In this document: positions 1-9,635 of the stretch, one piece after another | Numbering within the stretch: position 1 is the first letter of the stretch | Layout: every line of letters begins with the position of its first letter | From: Candidatus Bipolaricaulota bacterium | GTDB lineage: Bacteria; Bipolaricaulota; Bipolaricaulia; Bipolaricaulales; Bipolaricaulaceae | Length of the DNA: 64,000 bases | Assembly (NCBI GenBank): GCA_022838705.1 | Contig: JALHJZ010000002.1 | Span: 62,001-126,000 of the forward strand | Reading direction: 5' to 3' | Position numbers and translations under genes: made by a program | The notes under the pieces: model-generated | The model's input: only the letters and a program-made list of their open reading frames with translations | The model's database searches: none | What the model was told of the DNA's origin: nothing

Positions 1-1057
<1,057 letters not shown>

Positions 1058-1079
1058 AGTGAACCTCCTTCAGTAGTCT

Positions 1080-1829
1080 CTAGTTCGCATCTTGGCCCAC
1101 AAGCTCCCGGGCGATGGCCCGTGCTGTGGCGGAAAGCTCTTTCAGGAAAGGGCCCTTGCTCTTCGCGTCCACCCGCGTGGTCGGGGCCGAGGCCCCCAGC
1201 GCGGCGACGATGCGGTCCCCACCAGTCAGAATGGGCGCGGCAAGGCCGTAGGTGTAGGGAATCACTTCCCCGTCGCTCTCCGCGTACCCGCGGCGCCGGA
1301 TCGTGGCGAGCTCGGCCCGCAACTCCCCTGGGTCGGTGATCGTGGTCGCGGTGAACCGGGGGAGGCCCTGGGCGATGATCCGCTCCTGATCCTCTCTCGG
1401 GAGGTAGGCGAGGAGAACCTTCCCCGTCGCCCCGGCATGGAGGGGGAAGATCGCCCCCCGCTCGTGGGAGACGCGCAGCGCGTGGTGGCCCTCCACCCGC
1501 TCGAGGCAGATCCCGCTCGTCCCGTGCACCCCAGCGAGGATGACGGTCTCCCCTGTTTCGGCGACGAGGCGCTCCATCTGCGGGAGCGCAACCTCGACGA
1601 GGTCCCGCCTCCGCACCCCCCCCGCCAACTGGAGGAGCCTCGCTCCCAGCCGAAGGCGGCCCGTGCCCGGGTCTTCCTCGACCAGGCCCTGGGACTTGAG
1701 GGTGAGGATGTAGCGGTAGGCCGTGCTCCGGGGGAGGCCAAGCGAGCGAGCGATCTCGGCAGCGCTCAATTCGCACTGGCTTTCCCCCAATAGGGTGAGG
1801 ATCCGCAGGGCTTTGTCGAGCGTGTTCAC
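1080..1829 (-). CDS. IclR-family transcriptional regulator
   Basis: A 249-residue protein with an N-terminal winged helix-turn-helix (about residues 1-65, including AEIARSLGLPRSTAYRYI) and the C-terminal IclR effector-binding domain (about residues 75-245, with HAGATGKVLLAYLP and the late GASAP motif). It starts at GTG 1829 after a GGGGGAG ribosome site. It sits inside the aconitase and isocitrate dehydrogenase operon, 15 nt after the former and 22 nt before the latter. It therefore probably senses a TCA-related carboxylate and controls its own operon; this is inference. The palindromes at 3765-3800 are candidate binding sites. The ligand is unknown. Confidence 0.9.
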   Translation of the reverse strand: MNTLDKALRILTLLGESQCELSAAEIARSLGLPRSTAYRYILTLKSQGLVEEDPGTGRLRLGARLLQLAGGVRRRDLVEVALPQMERLVAETGETVILAGVHGTSGICLERVEGHHALRVSHERGAIFPLHAGATGKVLLAYLPREDQERIIAQGLPRFTATTITDPGELRAELATIRRRGYAESDGEVIPYTYGLAAPILTGGDRIVAALGASAPTTRVDAKSKGPFLKELSATARAIARELVGQDAN

Positions 1830-1844
1830 CTGCTCCCCCAGTGG

Positions 1845-3737
1845 CTACCGGCGGCCGGCGAGGGCCATCGCGAGAAGCCCCCCGGCCTTGACCATCCGCC
1901 GCTCGCGCTCGGAGAGCTCAGCCCGGACGGGGATCTCCGTCCCCTTAGTAAGGTTGCGCACTACGAGCGGGCGGGTGAGGTCGGAGATGTCGATCTCCAG
2001 CGCATCTCCCTGATCGATCCCCGCAGTATCGCCGACAAGGGGGAGGATCCCCACGTTGACGAGGTTCGCCTTGTGGATCCGGGCGTAGCTCTTGGCGATG
2101 ACGGCCATGATCCCAAGCTGCCACGGGGCAAGCGCCGCATGCTCGCGCGACGAGCCCTGGCCGTAGTTCTCACCCGCAACGATGAACCCGCCTCCCTTCT
2201 CTGCTGCCCGGGCGGCGAATGTCTTGTCCTCGTAGTGGAACGTGAACTTCGCGATCTCGGGCAGGTTCGAGCGCAGGTGCTGGGTGAGGGGGCCTGCGGG
2301 GAGGATCGCGTCGGTGGAGACCCCGTCCCCGACCACGATCAGGACCTCACCCGTCAGGACCGCCGGGAGCGGCCGCGGAGGGGCCATCTTGACAATGTTC
2401 GGCGCCCGCCGGATGGGGACGGACTCCCCTTCTGGCTCGATGATGAGCGCATCGTCCACGATGAGATCCGTCACGCGGACTGCGACCGGGGGGAGGGCCC
2501 GCGGGTCAGCGATCACACCCTCCAGGGCGGACGCCGCCGCCACCTCCGGGCTCGCGAGGGCGAGCTTGCCGAGCTCATTCCCGCCGCGGCCCTTCCAGTT
2601 CCGGTTCACCGTGCGCAAGGAGAGCGTGTTCGTCCCCGGCACGAACCCGATCCCGATGCACGCGTTGCACCCCGGCTCGATCATCCGCACCCCGGCCTGG
2701 GTGAGGGCGAGGAAGCTCCCGTCGGCGATGAGCATCTCCCACGCCTGGCGGGATCCGGGGGACACGATGACGTCGATCTCCTTGGCGACCCGCTTCCCCC
2801 GGAGCAGCTCCGCGACGACCCTGATGTCACGGTACGAGCCGTTCGTGCACGAGCCGATGTACACCTGATCGATCCGCGTCCCCGCCACCTCCGTCACCGG
2901 GACCACATGGTCGGGGCTCCCCGGCATGGCGACGAGGGGGACGAGCGTGGAGAGATCGATCTCGACCGTCGCATCGTAGATCGAGTCGGGGTCGGCGGAG
3001 AGCTCGCGCCAGTCCGATCCGCGGCCCTCCAGCTCCAAGAACTCCTTCGTAATCTCGTCGGAGGGGAAGATGGACGACGTGGCCCCGGTCTCGGTGCACA
3101 TGTTCGTGATCGTCGCCCGCTCGGGGACGGACAGGGTCTTCACCCCCGGACCGGCGAACTCGAGGAAGTAGCCCACACCCCCCTTCACTGAGATCCGGCG
3201 CAGGATCTCCAAGGCCACGTCCTTCGCCGTGACCCCCCACGGAAGCCTTCCGGTGAGGACGACCCGCATCACCTTGGGCACGGTGAGGTAGAAGGGGCCT
3301 CCGCCCATCGCCACCGCGACGTCGGCCCCGCCGGCCCCGATCCCGAGCATCCCCAGCCCACCGGCGGTGGGGGTGTGGGAGTCTGACCCGAGGAGCGTCT
3401 TCCCCGGGATCCCGAACCGCTCGTAGTGCACCTGGTGGCAGACCCCATTCCCGTTCTTGGAGAACTTCGCCCCGTAGTGGGAGGCGATGGACTGCAGGAA
3501 CAGGTGGTCGTCGGTGGACTCCCCCTTGAACCCGAGCGAGGTGTGATCGCTGTAGGAAACAGCCAGTTCGGCTTGGACCTTGTCCAGGCCGAGGGATTCG
3601 AACTCCAGCCACGCCATCGTCCCCGTGGAGTCCTGGGTCAGACACTGGTCGATCCGGATCCCGATTTCGCGTCCCTTGCCGAGCGTGCCGTCTACGATGT
3701 GCTCGGCGAGGATCTTCTCCGTCAACGTCTTCGCCAC
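1845..3737 (-). CDS. acnA: aconitate hydratase, Aquifex-type
   Basis: Isomerises citrate to isocitrate using a [4Fe-4S] cluster. About 630 residues, matching the short Aquifex-type aconitases rather than the 900-residue AcnA/AcnB. Cluster-ligand cysteines are seen in VYIGSCTNGS (near residue 297) and GCNACIGIG (near residues 357-361); the C-terminal swivel domain carries the GENYGQGSSREHAA motif. The reading frame is open from GTG 3746 and ATG 3743, but AGGAG is only 2 nt from that ATG and 8 nt from GTG 3737, so I prefer 3737, which gives an N-terminus beginning (V)AKTLTEKI. First gene of the acn-iclR-icd operon. Confidence 0.92.
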   Translation of the reverse strand: MAKTLTEKILAEHIVDGTLGKGREIGIRIDQCLTQDSTGTMAWLEFESLGLDKVQAELAVSYSDHTSLGFKGESTDDHLFLQSIASHYGAKFSKNGNGVCHQVHYERFGIPGKTLLGSDSHTPTAGGLGMLGIGAGGADVAVAMGGGPFYLTVPKVMRVVLTGRLPWGVTAKDVALEILRRISVKGGVGYFLEFAGPGVKTLSVPERATITNMCTETGATSSIFPSDEITKEFLELEGRGSDWRELSADPDSIYDATVEIDLSTLVPLVAMPGSPDHVVPVTEVAGTRIDQVYIGSCTNGSYRDIRVVAELLRGKRVAKEIDVIVSPGSRQAWEMLIADGSFLALTQAGVRMIEPGCNACIGIGFVPGTNTLSLRTVNRNWKGRGGNELGKLALASPEVAAASALEGVIADPRALPPVAVRVTDLIVDDALIIEPEGESVPIRRAPNIVKMAPPRPLPAVLTGEVLIVVGDGVSTDAILPAGPLTQHLRSNLPEIAKFTFHYEDKTFAARAAEKGGGFIVAGENYGQGSSREHAALAPWQLGIMAVIAKSYARIHKANLVNVGILPLVGDTAGIDQGDALEIDISDLTRPLVVRNLTKGTEIPVRAELSERERRMVKAGGLLAMALAGRR

Positions 3738-3764
3738 GGGCATCACTCCTCAGAAAGAGGGGCG

Positions 3765-3830
3765 TGTCTCAGCATATGAGACAACGTCCCAGTTACTGGG
3801 GCATCCTATCCCCTGGCCACGCCAAGTCAA
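3765..3830 (-). promoter_or_regulatory. promoter and two palindromes upstream of aconitase operon
   Basis: On the minus strand, TTGACT (3830-3825), a 16-nt spacer and TAGGAT (3808-3803) form a good sigma-70-like promoter, with a start predicted near 3796. Two perfect inverted repeats follow: CCCAGT-T-ACTGGG at 3788-3800, over the predicted start, and TGTCTCA-GCATA-TGAGACA at 3765-3783 in the leader. Their placement suits a repressor, most simply the IclR protein of the same operon; this is inference. The promoter overlaps the 3' end of the carbonic anhydrase gene. Confidence 0.6.
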
Positions 3831-4390
3831 GCGGGGAGGTCGAGGAACTCCACAAGGCCCGACGCGAGGTCGTACACCGCGCCCACCACCTGCGCGCGGG
3901 GGAGGCCGGGCAGGGCGCAGCGCATGTGCTCTACCGTCCGCTGAACGTGGAACCGCACGGTCAGGGCGCCGAGGTCACCTGTGTAGAGGCGCGCCACTGC
4001 GATCGCCGGCTCGATCGCGGTGCACAGGCAGTCTGCGGGCTCAGCAGGACGCCGATTGAGGGCCGCCTGAACGGCACCGCACCCCCTGTGGCCAAGGACG
4101 ACCACCAGCGGCACGTGCAGGTGCACGACTGCGTAGCTGAGGCTGGCCGTCGCCGCGGCATCGCACACGTGGCCCGCGGTGCGGACGACGAACAGGTCGC
4201 CCAACCCTTGATCGAACACGATCTCCGGCGGAACCCGCGAGTCGGAGCAGCCGAGGATCGCGGCCCACGGCCTCTGGCCGGAGGTGAGGTCCACCCTCCG
4301 GGACACATCCTGATGGGGATGGCCGTGGGCGCCACGCGCGTGGCGCTGGTTCCCGTCCACAAGGAGCCGTAGGAGCTCTGCCGGATCCAC
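3827..4390 (-). CDS. beta-class carbonic anhydrase
   Basis: Interconverts CO2 and bicarbonate. 187 residues, cytoplasmic. The zinc site is clear: Cys48 and Asp50-Arg52 in CSDSRVPP, then His101 and Cys104 in GHRGCGAV. The start is GTG 4390, with an AGGGGGAG ribosome site about 8-10 nt upstream. The protein is slightly shorter than typical beta carbonic anhydrases, and the frame has no closer stop upstream, so an earlier start is possible. It precedes the aconitase operon on the same strand, and its end overlaps that operon's promoter. It may supply bicarbonate for carboxylations, which is inferred. Confidence 0.88.
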   Translation of the reverse strand: MDPAELLRLLVDGNQRHARGAHGHPHQDVSRRVDLTSGQRPWAAILGCSDSRVPPEIVFDQGLGDLFVVRTAGHVCDAAATASLSYAVVHLHVPLVVVLGHRGCGAVQAALNRRPAEPADCLCTAIEPAIAVARLYTGDLGALTVRFHVQRTVEHMRCALPGLPRAQVVGAVYDLASGLVEFLDLPA

Positions 4391-4737
4391 GGGGTCTTCT
4401 CCCCCTGATCGTCCCCCATCCGCGCCGGCTGAGCAACGTGGCTCCGCGGGCCTGATCGCAAATCTCGGCGGCGCGCTCCTGCCTCCATCGGAAGTCCATA
4501 GGTTTTACACGTTACGTCCAGGGCGGGGGGGCACCATCCACCGTGATGCGCGGGCAAGTCCATGGATCCTTGCCCCACCAGGACAGGCGCCTAGCCATGG
4601 AAGTTGGCAGCGCAAGGTGATCAGGATCTGCCACCCCCGCCGTGGCCACATCCACGGCGATCCCACCCAAGGGGCGGAGGCCAGTGCCTCCGCCCCACCC
4701 TCTTCCTAGCAGGTCCCGCGGGCCGACGGGCGATGGC
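4391..4737. other. intergenic region with one strong hairpin
   Basis: About 350 bases without a convincing gene on either strand. It separates the DUF1015 gene, which ends here, from carbonic anhydrase, which begins here, both on the minus strand. The promoter for carbonic anhydrase should lie here, but I could not pick one with confidence. Confidence 0.4.
4671..4696 (-). terminator. hairpin downstream of DUF1015 gene
   Basis: A perfect 11-bp stem (GGGGCGGAGGC with GCCTCCGCCCC) and a 4-nt loop, about 42 nt past the DUF1015 stop codon. There is no run of T after it, so it is either an atypical intrinsic terminator or an mRNA-stabilising hairpin. Confidence 0.5.
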
Positions 4738-6072
4738 TCAGGGCTTCTCGATCTCCATCGTCATCGCCACAAGTCCCGACAGGAGCTTGGGGTAGAAGTC
4801 GGTGGACTTCTGGGGCATCGAGACCCCAAGGTCGGCGATGGCGAGCACGTCCTCGACCCGGGTCGGGTTGAGGAGGAACGCGGCCTGGCCCTTCCCCGCA
4901 TCCACGAGGGCGATCGCCTCCTCGGCGGTGTGGGCGTAGTCCACGTTCGCCTGACGAGCGAGGGCCTCATCGTCAATCCCGAGGAGCGGATCGAGGATCG
5001 CCTTGTGGAGGATCGCCACGTCGAGCCTCTTCCAGGCCGGGGGATGATCGCCCGGAATGAGGTGGTCCAGCCGGCTCTCGTCACGGAGGGTGAGGGACCA
5101 GAACTCCCCTGCGGCGTAGAGGATGAACGTGTGCCTGGCCCCCTGCGCGGCGGCGAGGGCCGCCTTCGCCTCAGCGAGCGACCCCACCGGGGCGACGGCG
5201 AACTCCCGCCCCGCCTCCTTCAGGAACGCCTGGGGGGAGAAGGCAGGCAAGCTGTGCACGACCCGCGGGGTGGGACGGATGACGCACCCCGGCTCCTCGA
5301 CGTTGACGAGGGTGACGGGCAGCGCTGTAAAACTCTGAGGGGATTTTGGTTTCCACCCCCTGGCGCTGCACTCACGCATGAACGCCCGCGCCGTCTCGAA
5401 CCGGTGGTGCCCATCGGCGATGTAGAGCTCGAGCGGAGCGAGGGCGCCCTGGATGGTCCGCACCGTGCCCGGATCCGCGATGTACCAGAGGTCATGGATG
5501 TTCCCGAAGTCGTCCCGCGCGGTGAGGTCGGGGGGGCGCCCGGCGATTGCCCCTTCCGCCGCCGCCGTCGCCGTGCGCGCCGGATCGCGGTAGAGGAGGA
5601 AGATGTGCTCGAGGTGGGCCTCCGTGGCACGGAGGAGCTTCAGCCGGTCCTCCTTCGGGCCGCGCAGGGTGTGCTCGTGGGCCTTCGCCCCGCTCTGCGC
5701 GAGGTCGAGGAGGGCGATCAAACCTTGCCGGGCGAGGATGGCCTCCGACTTCCGGTCCCCGCGCGACGGATGGGGGTCAAAGGGCATCCGGAACCGCTGA
5801 CGGTAGAGGTAGATCCCCGGCCTCTCGTCGTGGACCAGGATCCCGTCGCGGATCCACGCCCGGAGGAGCTCCGCCCGGCGGGCGTAGTCCGCCTCGTCTT
5901 GGGGAGGGGACTTCGTCCCGATGAGGCGGACGTAGTTGTAGGGCGAGCGCGCAAGGTAGGCCCGCTCCTCGTCGGGGCCGATCCGATCGTAGGGCTGAGT
6001 GACGACGTTCGAGAGGTCCCCCACAAGCGAGGGATCGTAGCGAAGGCCGCGGAAGGGGTGGATGACCGCCAT
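4738..6072 (-). CDS. DUF1015 family protein
   Basis: A 444-residue soluble protein of the DUF1015 family, whose reaction I do not know. The family motif YIADGHHRFETA is at about residues 215-226, with IHPFRGLRYDP at the N-terminus and TQPYDRI near residue 26. The ATG at 6072 is chosen because it lies 2 nt after the serA stop codon and gives the family's usual N-terminus; the frame itself is open further upstream. It is the last gene of the aminotransferase-serA-DUF1015 operon. A DUF1015 gene next to serA suggests a role linked to serine or phosphoserine metabolism; this is inference from context. Confidence 0.85.
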   Translation of the reverse strand: MAVIHPFRGLRYDPSLVGDLSNVVTQPYDRIGPDEERAYLARSPYNYVRLIGTKSPPQDEADYARRAELLRAWIRDGILVHDERPGIYLYRQRFRMPFDPHPSRGDRKSEAILARQGLIALLDLAQSGAKAHEHTLRGPKEDRLKLLRATEAHLEHIFLLYRDPARTATAAAEGAIAGRPPDLTARDDFGNIHDLWYIADPGTVRTIQGALAPLELYIADGHHRFETARAFMRECSARGWKPKSPQSFTALPVTLVNVEEPGCVIRPTPRVVHSLPAFSPQAFLKEAGREFAVAPVGSLAEAKAALAAAQGARHTFILYAAGEFWSLTLRDESRLDHLIPGDHPPAWKRLDVAILHKAILDPLLGIDDEALARQANVDYAHTAEEAIALVDAGKGQAAFLLNPTRVEDVLAIADLGVSMPQKSTDFYPKLLSGLVAMTMEIEKP

Positions 6073-6074
6073 CG

Positions 6075-6983
6075 TCAACCCGCCCGCGCGTGCTGAAGGA
6101 GGATCTCCACCACTTCGTCCCCGATCCGTTCCTGGGCCTCCTTCGTCTGAGCCCCGATGTGGGGGGTGAGGGTGACTTTGGGGTGGCGGATGAGTTCCAG
6201 ATTTGTGGGCGGCTCGACCGAAAACACGTCGAGCCCCGCCCCGGCGAGCTTGCCCGACCGAAGGGCGGCGAAAAGCGCTTCCTCGTCCACCACCTCGCCA
6301 CGGGCGCAGTTGACAAGGTAGGCCCCGTCCTTCATCTGGGCGAACTCGCGCCCCCCGAGCACGGGACCGGCCGGGTCGGCCGGGACGTGGAGGGAGATGA
6401 AGTCGCTCTGCCGGAGGAGGTCGGTGAAGGGGACGAGGGGGACGCCGGGGACGGGCGAGGCCGTGAGGAACTTGTCGCAGGCGATCACCTTCATCCCGAG
6501 GGCGAGGGCGCGCCGGGCGAGGGCCTGGCCGATCCGCCCGATCCCCACCACGCCGAGGGTCTTCCCCTGGAGCTCGATCCCCACGAACGCCTTCTTCTCC
6601 CACTTGCCGTCCTGGATGGAGCGCGTGGCTTGGGGGAGGGAGCGGGCGAGGGCGAACATGTGGGCCAAGGCGAGCTCTGCCACGGAGTCCGAACTGGCCT
6701 TGGGCGTGTTCACGACCTCGATCCCCTTCGCCCGAGCGTGGTCGGCATCCACATTGTCCAGCCCCACCCCGGCGCGGACGATGAGCTTGAGGCCCCGCGC
6801 CGCGTCGAGCGCGGGCTTCCGCACCTTCGTCGCCGAGCGGACGACGATCGCGTCGTACCCCGTGGCGAGCTCCGCCGCGAGGTCATCCGGGGCCATCCCC
6901 GTGCGGACCACGACCTCCACCCCCGCCCTACGGAGCTGGGCGAGGGCCTTCTCTGCCACTGGATCGCATATTAGGACGCGCAT
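6075..6983 (-). CDS. serA: D-3-phosphoglycerate dehydrogenase (short form)
   Basis: First step of serine synthesis: oxidation of 3-phosphoglycerate with NAD. 302 residues with no C-terminal ACT regulatory domain, so it is a type-III-like short SerA. Visible features: the NAD-binding GVVGIGRIGQ near residue 150, the catalytic Arg in VNCARGEVVDEEAL, Glu in FSVEPP and His in LTPHIGAQ. Starts at ATG 6983 after AAGGAGG. It sits 9 nt after the aminotransferase gene. The lack of an ACT domain implies no direct serine feedback. Glycerate or hydroxypyruvate reductase is the main alternative within this family, given the class V aminotransferase partner. Confidence 0.88.
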   Translation of the reverse strand: MRVLICDPVAEKALAQLRRAGVEVVVRTGMAPDDLAAELATGYDAIVVRSATKVRKPALDAARGLKLIVRAGVGLDNVDADHARAKGIEVVNTPKASSDSVAELALAHMFALARSLPQATRSIQDGKWEKKAFVGIELQGKTLGVVGIGRIGQALARRALALGMKVIACDKFLTASPVPGVPLVPFTDLLRQSDFISLHVPADPAGPVLGGREFAQMKDGAYLVNCARGEVVDEEALFAALRSGKLAGAGLDVFSVEPPTNLELIRHPKVTLTPHIGAQTKEAQERIGDEVVEILLQHARAG

Positions 6984-6992
6984 TCCCCCTCC

Positions 6993-8069
6993 TTACAACC
7001 CGAGGACCGTGTCGATCACACCGAGGAGGCCGCGGACGTCGACCACGGTGAGATCCCCCATGTGGGCGATGCGGAACGTTTTGCCCTTCAGATCGCCGTA
7101 GCCATTGGAGATGCGCATCCCGTAGTCCTTGACCAACGTCTTGTTCAGGTCATCCACGGAGATCCCGCGGGTGTTCGTGATGCAGCTCACCGTCCTCGAC
7201 CAGTATCCCTCCTCAGGGTAGAGGCCGAAGTGCCGCTTGGCCCACGTTTGGACGAGGGATGCCATCGCCTCGTGGCGGGCAAACCGGCGGTCGAGGCCTT
7301 CGGCGAACATCGCGTCGAGCTGGGCATTGAGGGCGAACAAGTGCGGGATCGAGGGGGTGGCGGGAGTCTCGTTCTTCTTGTGGGACTTCACCATCACGGG
7401 GAAGCTGAAGTAGTAGGTGCGGGGCTTGATCTCCTCGGCTCGTTTCAGGGCGCGATCGGAGACGGCACACACCGCGAGCCCGGCCGGGAGGGCCAACGCC
7501 TTTTGGACCCCGGCCAAGCACACGTCCAAGCCGAGGGCATCGAACTCGATCTTCACGCCCCCCATCGCCGACACGGCATCCACAAGGAGGAGCACGTCCG
7601 GGAACTTCCGGACCACCTCCGCGATCTGGGGGAGCGGGTTCATGAGGCCGGTCGAGGTCTCGTTGTACACGAGCGTTACGGCGTCGAACTCGCCGCTGGC
7701 GAGCTTCTTCTCCACCATCTCCGGCTTGATCGCGACGTTCCACGGCACGTTCAGGGCTTCGCACGGGATCCCGCACGTGGCCGTGATCTCGTGCCACCGG
7801 TCGCTGAATGCCCCGTTCACGAGGTTCAAGCACTTCTTCTTGACGCAGTTTTGCACCGCGGCTTCCATCGCTCCCGTCGAGGAGGACGTGAAGAGGAGCA
7901 CCGTCTGCTCCGTGTACAGGAACTTCTGGAGCTTGGGCTGGATCTCCGCGTACAGGTCGCGGAACTCGGGAGAGCGATGGTAGATCTGAGGAGTGGCCAT
8001 GGCCTGAAGGATCTCCGGGCGAACCTCGGTGGGCCCAGGGGTGAACAACCTGCTGTGTACGTTACGCAT
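6993..8069 (-). CDS. class V PLP aminotransferase (serine-pyruvate / phosphoserine type)
   Basis: 358-residue fold-type I aminotransferase of the alanine-glyoxylate / serine-pyruvate group. The PLP lysine is Lys190 in AGVQKALALPAG, the cofactor aspartate lies in LLVDAVSAMGG, and the N-terminal LFTPGPTEV is typical of the family. Starts at ATG 8069 behind AAGGAGGGG. It leads an operon with serA and a DUF1015 gene. With SerA it could make phosphoserine from phosphohydroxypyruvate, as reported for such pairs in organisms lacking classical SerC, or interconvert serine and hydroxypyruvate. Which direction applies cannot be read from the sequence. Confidence 0.85.
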   Translation of the reverse strand: MRNVHSRLFTPGPTEVRPEILQAMATPQIYHRSPEFRDLYAEIQPKLQKFLYTEQTVLLFTSSSTGAMEAAVQNCVKKKCLNLVNGAFSDRWHEITATCGIPCEALNVPWNVAIKPEMVEKKLASGEFDAVTLVYNETSTGLMNPLPQIAEVVRKFPDVLLLVDAVSAMGGVKIEFDALGLDVCLAGVQKALALPAGLAVCAVSDRALKRAEEIKPRTYYFSFPVMVKSHKKNETPATPSIPHLFALNAQLDAMFAEGLDRRFARHEAMASLVQTWAKRHFGLYPEEGYWSRTVSCITNTRGISVDDLNKTLVKDYGMRISNGYGDLKGKTFRIAHMGDLTVVDVRGLLGVIDTVLGL

Positions 8070-8131
8070 GAACCCCTCCTTGGGTGGGTGTTGTCGCGGG
8101 GATCATTGCCGAAACTGGTCTACGATTCAAG

Positions 8132-9034
8132 TCAGTGCGGGCCGGCGCGGTCGAGCCCGAGCCGCCGCGCCAAGGCGAGGGCAGCCTCGTGCTCGGCGCG
8201 GGTAATGGGGCGCGCAAGCTCCGCCCTCTCCCGCGCTCGGTGGGCAGGCCGATACTGGGCCATCACGTTGACAAACGTCTGGGGTGAGATCTCGCGGGCG
8301 AGGTAGTGGAAGACGGCCTCCGACCCAGCGATCCCGTGGGGGAGGACGAGGTGCCGGACGAGGAGCCCGCGCACCGCGACCCCGTTCTCCACTACGAGAT
8401 CCCCCACTTGGCGGTGCATCTCGCGGAGGGCCTCCTGCGCCCGCTCCACATAGTCCGGCGCCGCCGAGAGGGGACCGGCGACCGCATCATCGCCGTATTT
8501 GAAGTCCGGCATGTAGATATCCACGATTCCGTCGAGGAGGCGCAGCGCCTCCACCGACTCGTAGCCACCGCAGTTCCACACCAGGGGGAGCCGCAACCCG
8601 GCTTCCCGGGCCAGGGAGAGGGCGGCCACGATCTGGGGGGCCTGATGGGTTGGGGTGACGAGGTTCACGTTCGTGCACCCCAGTTCCTGGAGTTGGAGCA
8701 TGATCCGCGCCAGGTCCGCGACGCGCAGCTCCTCCCCTTCCCCAAGCTGGGAGATCGTGACGTTCTGGCAGAACAGGCAACGGAGGACGCAACCGGAGAA
8801 GAAGATCGTCCCCGAACCACCTTCCCCCACCAGCACCCCCTCCTCGCCGAAGTGGGGGCCGAAGCTCGCCACCCAGGGGACGAGCCTGGCCTGGCAGAAC
8901 CCCGTCTCTCTCCTGTCCCGGCGGACCCCGCACGCCCGCGGACACAGGCGACACGGGGAGGCAAGGGCCCGCAGCCCCTCCGCCCGCTCGCGCAGCACGC
9001 TTTCCGTCAGGCCGAGGTAAGCAGGCTCAGCCAT
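8132..9034 (-). CDS. PflX-like radical SAM protein
   Basis: 300-residue radical SAM enzyme of the PflX / pyruvate-formate-lyase-activase-like group (COG1313). The SAM-cluster cysteines are Cys82, Cys86 and Cys89 in CVLRCLFCQN. An extra N-terminal cysteine set (Cys28, Cys31, Cys35, Cys47) suggests a second metal or Fe-S site, as is usual for this group. The substrate is unknown; no glycyl-radical enzyme lies in the window. The ATG at 9034 is 1 nt after the maf stop codon, so the two are co-transcribed. Confidence 0.82.
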   Translation of the reverse strand: MAEPAYLGLTESVLRERAEGLRALASPCRLCPRACGVRRDRRETGFCQARLVPWVASFGPHFGEEGVLVGEGGSGTIFFSGCVLRCLFCQNVTISQLGEGEELRVADLARIMLQLQELGCTNVNLVTPTHQAPQIVAALSLAREAGLRLPLVWNCGGYESVEALRLLDGIVDIYMPDFKYGDDAVAGPLSAAPDYVERAQEALREMHRQVGDLVVENGVAVRGLLVRHLVLPHGIAGSEAVFHYLAREISPQTFVNVMAQYRPAHRARERAELARPITRAEHEAALALARRLGLDRAGPH

Positions 9035-9035
9035 C

Positions 9036-9635
9036 TCAGCGGGCGGGGGGCTGCCATCCGACGTCGTGGAGGAGGATGGAGAGGGTGGCCAGGGGGAGGC
9101 CCATCACGTTGAAGAACTCGCCCTCGATCCTGGTCACGAACGAGGCCGCTCCCCCCTGGATCGCGTACGCGCCCGCCTTATCGAGCACGGCCTCCCGGGC
9201 GAGGTAGCGCCGGATCTCGTCGTCGGAGAGGGGCTTGAACTCGACGCGGGTCTCGACGAGGGCCTCCCGGGAGGTCCCCGGCGCGGCCACGACGAGGCCC
9301 GTGAACACGGAGTGCCATCCGCCGCTCAGGGCCCGGAGGATCTCCCACGCTTCCCGAAGGTCACGCGGCTTCCCATAGGCCTTCCCGCTCCGGAACACGC
9401 CCGTGTCGGCCGCGACCACGACCCCCTCCGGCCGCAGGGCGCGCACCCGCTCCGCCTTGCGGTGGGCGATCCGGACGAGGTCCTCCGGCGCGGCCACTTC
9501 TCCCTCCTCCACCGCGGGGGTCACCGTCTCGAACTCCGGGGACAGGAGCCGCAGGAGCTCCACCCTCCGCGGGGAACCCGAGGCGAGGATCAGCCGTTGT
9601 CCGGGGGATCGAAAATCACCATAATCCGGGGCCAT
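9036..9635 (-). CDS. maf: Maf nucleotide pyrophosphatase
   Basis: About 199 residues, Maf/HAM1-fold. The signature ASGSPRR is near residues 18-24, followed by VVAADTGVF (catalytic Asp region) and a late DKAGAYAIQG block, as in the dTTP/UTP pyrophosphatase Maf proteins. It removes non-canonical or excess nucleoside triphosphates. Three in-frame ATGs exist (9644, 9641, 9635); I prefer 9635, which shares a CCATGG palindrome with the start of the divergent deacetylase gene. Followed 1 nt later by the PflX-like gene. Confidence 0.88.
   Translation of the reverse strand: MAPDYGDFRSPGQRLILASGSPRRVELLRLLSPEFETVTPAVEEGEVAAPEDLVRIAHRKAERVRALRPEGVVVAADTGVFRSGKAYGKPRDLREAWEILRALSGGWHSVFTGLVVAAPGTSREALVETRVEFKPLSDDEIRRYLAREAVLDKAGAYAIQGGAASFVTRIEGEFFNVMGLPLATLSILLHDVGWQPPAR
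9597..9625 (+). promoter_or_regulatory. promoter of deacetylase-like gene (leaderless type)
   Basis: TTGTCC (9597-9602), 17-nt spacer, CATAAT (9620-9625), then 8 nt to the ATG at 9634. Transcription would begin at or within 1-2 nt of the start codon. It lies inside the 5' end of the divergent maf gene. Confidence 0.55.
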
